Below are positions 5,634 to 7,569 of a stretch of 7,569 nt of DNA, piece by piece. The DNA is from Bacteroidota bacterium. Lineage in GTDB: Bacteria > Bacteroidota > Bacteroidia > Bacteroidales > VadinHA17. The DNA lies in NCBI GenBank assembly GCA_030631445.1, contig DAOVLD010000076.1, positions 1-7,569 on the forward strand, written 5' to 3'. Positions within the stretch are counted from its first letter, which is position 1, and every line of letters starts with the position of its first letter. The position numbers and the translations under genes were made by a program. Below the pieces are notes generated by a model, which made no database searches, was not told where the DNA came from, and saw only the letters and a list, made by a program, of their open reading frames with translations.

Positions 5634-7019
5634 ATGAAAAAACTTATTTCTATTATAGTATTAACACTGGCCGGCACCCTGATGGTTGCATATAATTCTC
5701 TTGGGCAGGGGAAAAAATGGACCCTTGAGGAATGTGTTCTTTACGCCATTGAGCATAATCTTCAGGTTAAGCAGCAGGAGATTGCTGCTGATATTCAACA
5801 AAATGCTTTAAAGCAATCAAAATATAATCTTGCTCCCTCTTTAAATGGAGGTGCAGGTCATTCATATTCGTTTGGAAGAGCACTGGATGAATCAACTTAT
5901 AGATTTACCGATAATAAAACTGTTATGTCCGACTATTTTTCACTTAACAGTTCAGTAACTCTCTTTAATGGATTCACAAACCGTAAAAGTATTGAGCAAA
6001 ACAGGTATAATCTACAGGCAAGCATTCAGGATGTTGAAAAAATAAAAAATGATATCTCTCTTAGTATCGCTCTTGCCTACCTTCAGATATTACTAAACAA
6101 AGAGCTTCTGGAAGTTGCTAAAAACCAGCATAATATCACAATGGAACAGATTGAACGGACATCCAGGCTTGTTGCTGCAGGGAGTCTTGCACGGGGAAGT
6201 CTTCTGGAAATACAGGCACAGGCAGCTTCTGAAGAATTACAGGTGGTTAATGCCGGTAATTATCTTGATCTTTCGATATTAAATCTAACCCAGTTACTGG
6301 AGCTGGATACTGTAGGTGATTTCGATATTATTGTTCCTGAGTTGCAAATACCGGAAAAGACTGAATTGATAGAGCCTGTTATGACTGTTTATAGTGAAGC
6401 AATAAAAATTCAACCTCAGATCAAAGGTGCTGAATTCCAGCTCGAAAGTTCAGAGATGGGTCTTGATATTGCCAAAGGAGCACGAAGCCCCCGGTTAAGT
6501 TTTAATGGTTCATACAACACTCGTTATTCAGATATCAGGCAAAAAGTTATCGAGGTTGACCCGGTTACTAATTTCCCAATTTCTTATGGAAAATATCCAT
6601 TCATGGATCAGTTGAAGGACAACGTAAATTACGGTCTGTCACTAAGTCTGTCAGTTCCCATTTTCAACGGATGGCAGGTTAATCAGGCTATTAGTAATGC
6701 TCGTCTTGACATAGAACGATCACAGTACAATCTTGAGTACCAGAAAAACATGTTATATAAAGATATTCAGCAAGCATATGCTGATGCTATGGCATCTTTG
6801 AAAAAATTTCATTCTTCTCAAAGAGCTTTGGTTTCAATGGAAGAATCATTCAGATACACTGAACAAAAATTTAATGTAGGCCTGGTTAACACTATTGACT
6901 ATAAAACTTCAAAGAACCAGCTTGCCAGAACTCAATCAGATCTGTTACAAGCTAAATATGAATATATTTTTAAAGTAAAAGTGCTTGATTTTTACCGTGG
7001 AATAGAACTAAGTTTATAA
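5634..7019 (+). CDS. TolC-family outer-membrane efflux channel
   Basis: A complete 461-residue TolC/OEP-family protein that forms the outer-membrane exit duct of a tripartite export system. Residues 1-25 form a signal peptide (MKK, hydrophobic LISIIVLTLAG..., ending near SLGQG). The mature part starts with WTLEECVLYAIEHN (29-42), the standard first helix. The protein has the internal two-fold repeat of the family: each half has long helices with many Gln/Ala and a beta segment with a matching motif, SSVTLFNGF (106-114) and LSVPIFNGW (339-347). No lipobox cysteine is seen, so it is probably not lipid-anchored. It is the first gene of a plus-strand operon; a HlyD-type adaptor starts 19 bases after its stop. 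The ATG is chosen because it gives an intact signal peptide; there is no good Shine-Dalgarno sequence. The exported substrate cannot be told from the sequence. Confidence 0.94.
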   Translation: MKKLISIIVLTLAGTLMVAYNSLGQGKKWTLEECVLYAIEHNLQVKQQEIAADIQQNALKQSKYNLAPSLNGGAGHSYSFGRALDESTYRFTDNKTVMSDYFSLNSSVTLFNGFTNRKSIEQNRYNLQASIQDVEKIKNDISLSIALAYLQILLNKELLEVAKNQHNITMEQIERTSRLVAAGSLARGSLLEIQAQAASEELQVVNAGNYLDLSILNLTQLLELDTVGDFDIIVPELQIPEKTELIEPVMTVYSEAIKIQPQIKGAEFQLESSEMGLDIAKGARSPRLSFNGSYNTRYSDIRQKVIEVDPVTNFPISYGKYPFMDQLKDNVNYGLSLSLSVPIFNGWQVNQAISNARLDIERSQYNLEYQKNMLYKDIQQAYADAMASLKKFHSSQRALVSMEESFRYTEQKFNVGLVNTIDYKTSKNQLARTQSDLLQAKYEYIFKVKVLDFYRGIELSL

Positions 7020-7038
7020 CATTAAACCCCCAATAAAA

Positions 7039-7569
7039 ATGAAAATTAATAAGACCCTTCGTATTGTCATTGTTATTACCGTTCTGGTTGTTATCCTGGC
7101 TGTTATAGGCAAGAAAGCCGGATGGTTTGGCAAAGCAGAAACATTTGAAGTTGCTGTAGAAAAAGGTGAAAAACGTACTATTGTAGAAACCATTACTGCC
7201 AATGGTAAAATTCAACCTGAAACGGAAGTAAAGATCAGCCCTGATGTTTCAGGGGAGATTGTAAATCTTTTTATTAAAGAGGGAGAATATGTTGAAGAAG
7301 GCAAGCTCTTACTGAAAATCAAACCCGACACATATATTTCCATGCGTAACAGGGTGCGAGCTTCACTTAACTCTGCCAAAGCCAGATTAGCCCAGGTTGA
7401 AGCTCAATATGTTCAAAGCGAACTTTCTTACGAGAGGAACAAAAAACTCTGGGAACAACAAACTATCTCTGAATCAGACTATGAATCTGCCGAAGCTTCA
7501 TACAAAATGGCTAAAGCTGATCTCAGTGCAGCAAAATACAGTGTAAAAAGCTCTGAAGCATCTCTTAAA
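7039..7569 (+). CDS. HlyD/MacA-type periplasmic adaptor subunit (partial, N-terminal 177 codons)
   Basis: The first 177 codons of a membrane-fusion protein that links an inner-membrane pump to the TolC channel encoded just upstream. It begins MKINKTLRIVIVIT, with a single membrane anchor at about residues 8-24. There follows the barrel-sandwich (biotinyl-lipoyl-like) half, with SPDVSGEIVNLFIKEGEYVEEGKLLLKI in total at about 67-94, and then an alpha-helical hairpin rich in Ala, Glu, Gln and Lys from about 100 to the window end. The second lipoyl half, beta-barrel and membrane-proximal domains lie beyond the edge. In Bacteroidota this order (TolC, adaptor, then MacB-like ATPase and permease) is common, so an ABC-type exporter is more likely than an RND pump, but the pump genes are not visible. 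The frame stays open to the last base; there is no clear Shine-Dalgarno sequence. Confidence 0.92.
   Translation, partial: MKINKTLRIVIVITVLVVILAVIGKKAGWFGKAETFEVAVEKGEKRTIVETITANGKIQPETEVKISPDVSGEIVNLFIKEGEYVEEGKLLLKIKPDTYISMRNRVRASLNSAKARLAQVEAQYVQSELSYERNKKLWEQQTISESDYESAEASYKMAKADLSAAKYSVKSSEASLK

Noticed and set aside
6970..7215. Minus-strand frames of 81 and 62 codons over the TolC-adaptor junction
   Set aside because: The plus strand encodes the TolC C-terminus and the adaptor anchor here; the reverse frames are low-complexity products of that sequence.

Overview
The window looks like chromosomal DNA from a member of the Bacteroidota. It is AT-rich. Most starts lack a clear Shine-Dalgarno sequence, and the divergent intergenic region carries two exact matches to the Bacteroidota -7 promoter element TAnnTTTG. 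The proteins also have a Bacteroidota flavour: a GH65 maltose phosphorylase beside an SLC45/GPH-like sugar transporter, and a TolC - membrane-fusion-protein gene pair. There are five genes and one further partial gene call at each edge is included in that count (aldolase at the left, adaptor at the right) plus a YgjP-like protease; no rRNA, tRNA, CRISPR array, insertion sequence or phage gene is visible.

Layout. On the minus strand, read right to left: a YgjP-type zinc metallopeptidase (5541-4819), a 304-base spacer, a 12-TM sugar transporter (4514-3015), a 260-base spacer, a maltose phosphorylase (2754-442), and the first 120 codons of a class II fructose-bisphosphate aldolase (362-1, running off the left edge). 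On the plus strand, diverging from the peptidase across 92 bases: a TolC-family outer-membrane channel (5634-7019) and, 19 bases on, the first 177 codons of a HlyD/MacA-type periplasmic adaptor (7039 onward, running off the right edge).

How the genes work together. The transporter and phosphorylase suggest cytoplasmic maltose use: maltose is imported across the inner membrane, then cleaved by phosphate to glucose and beta-glucose-1-phosphate. The beta-phosphoglucomutase that would normally complete this route is not in the window. Aldolase then acts further down glycolysis, and its adjacency may be incidental. TolC plus adaptor is the start of a tripartite export system whose inner-membrane pump lies beyond the right edge.

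The most unusual signal is non-coding. Both larger intergenic spacers contain degenerate repeats with a 7-base period. The spacer between transporter and phosphorylase holds heptads of type AAATNNC on the left and their reverse complement type GNNNTTT on the right, forming an imperfect inverted repeat. The spacer between peptidase and transporter holds eleven pyrimidine heptads with every purine at the same position of the 7-base register, starting at the peptidase stop codon.
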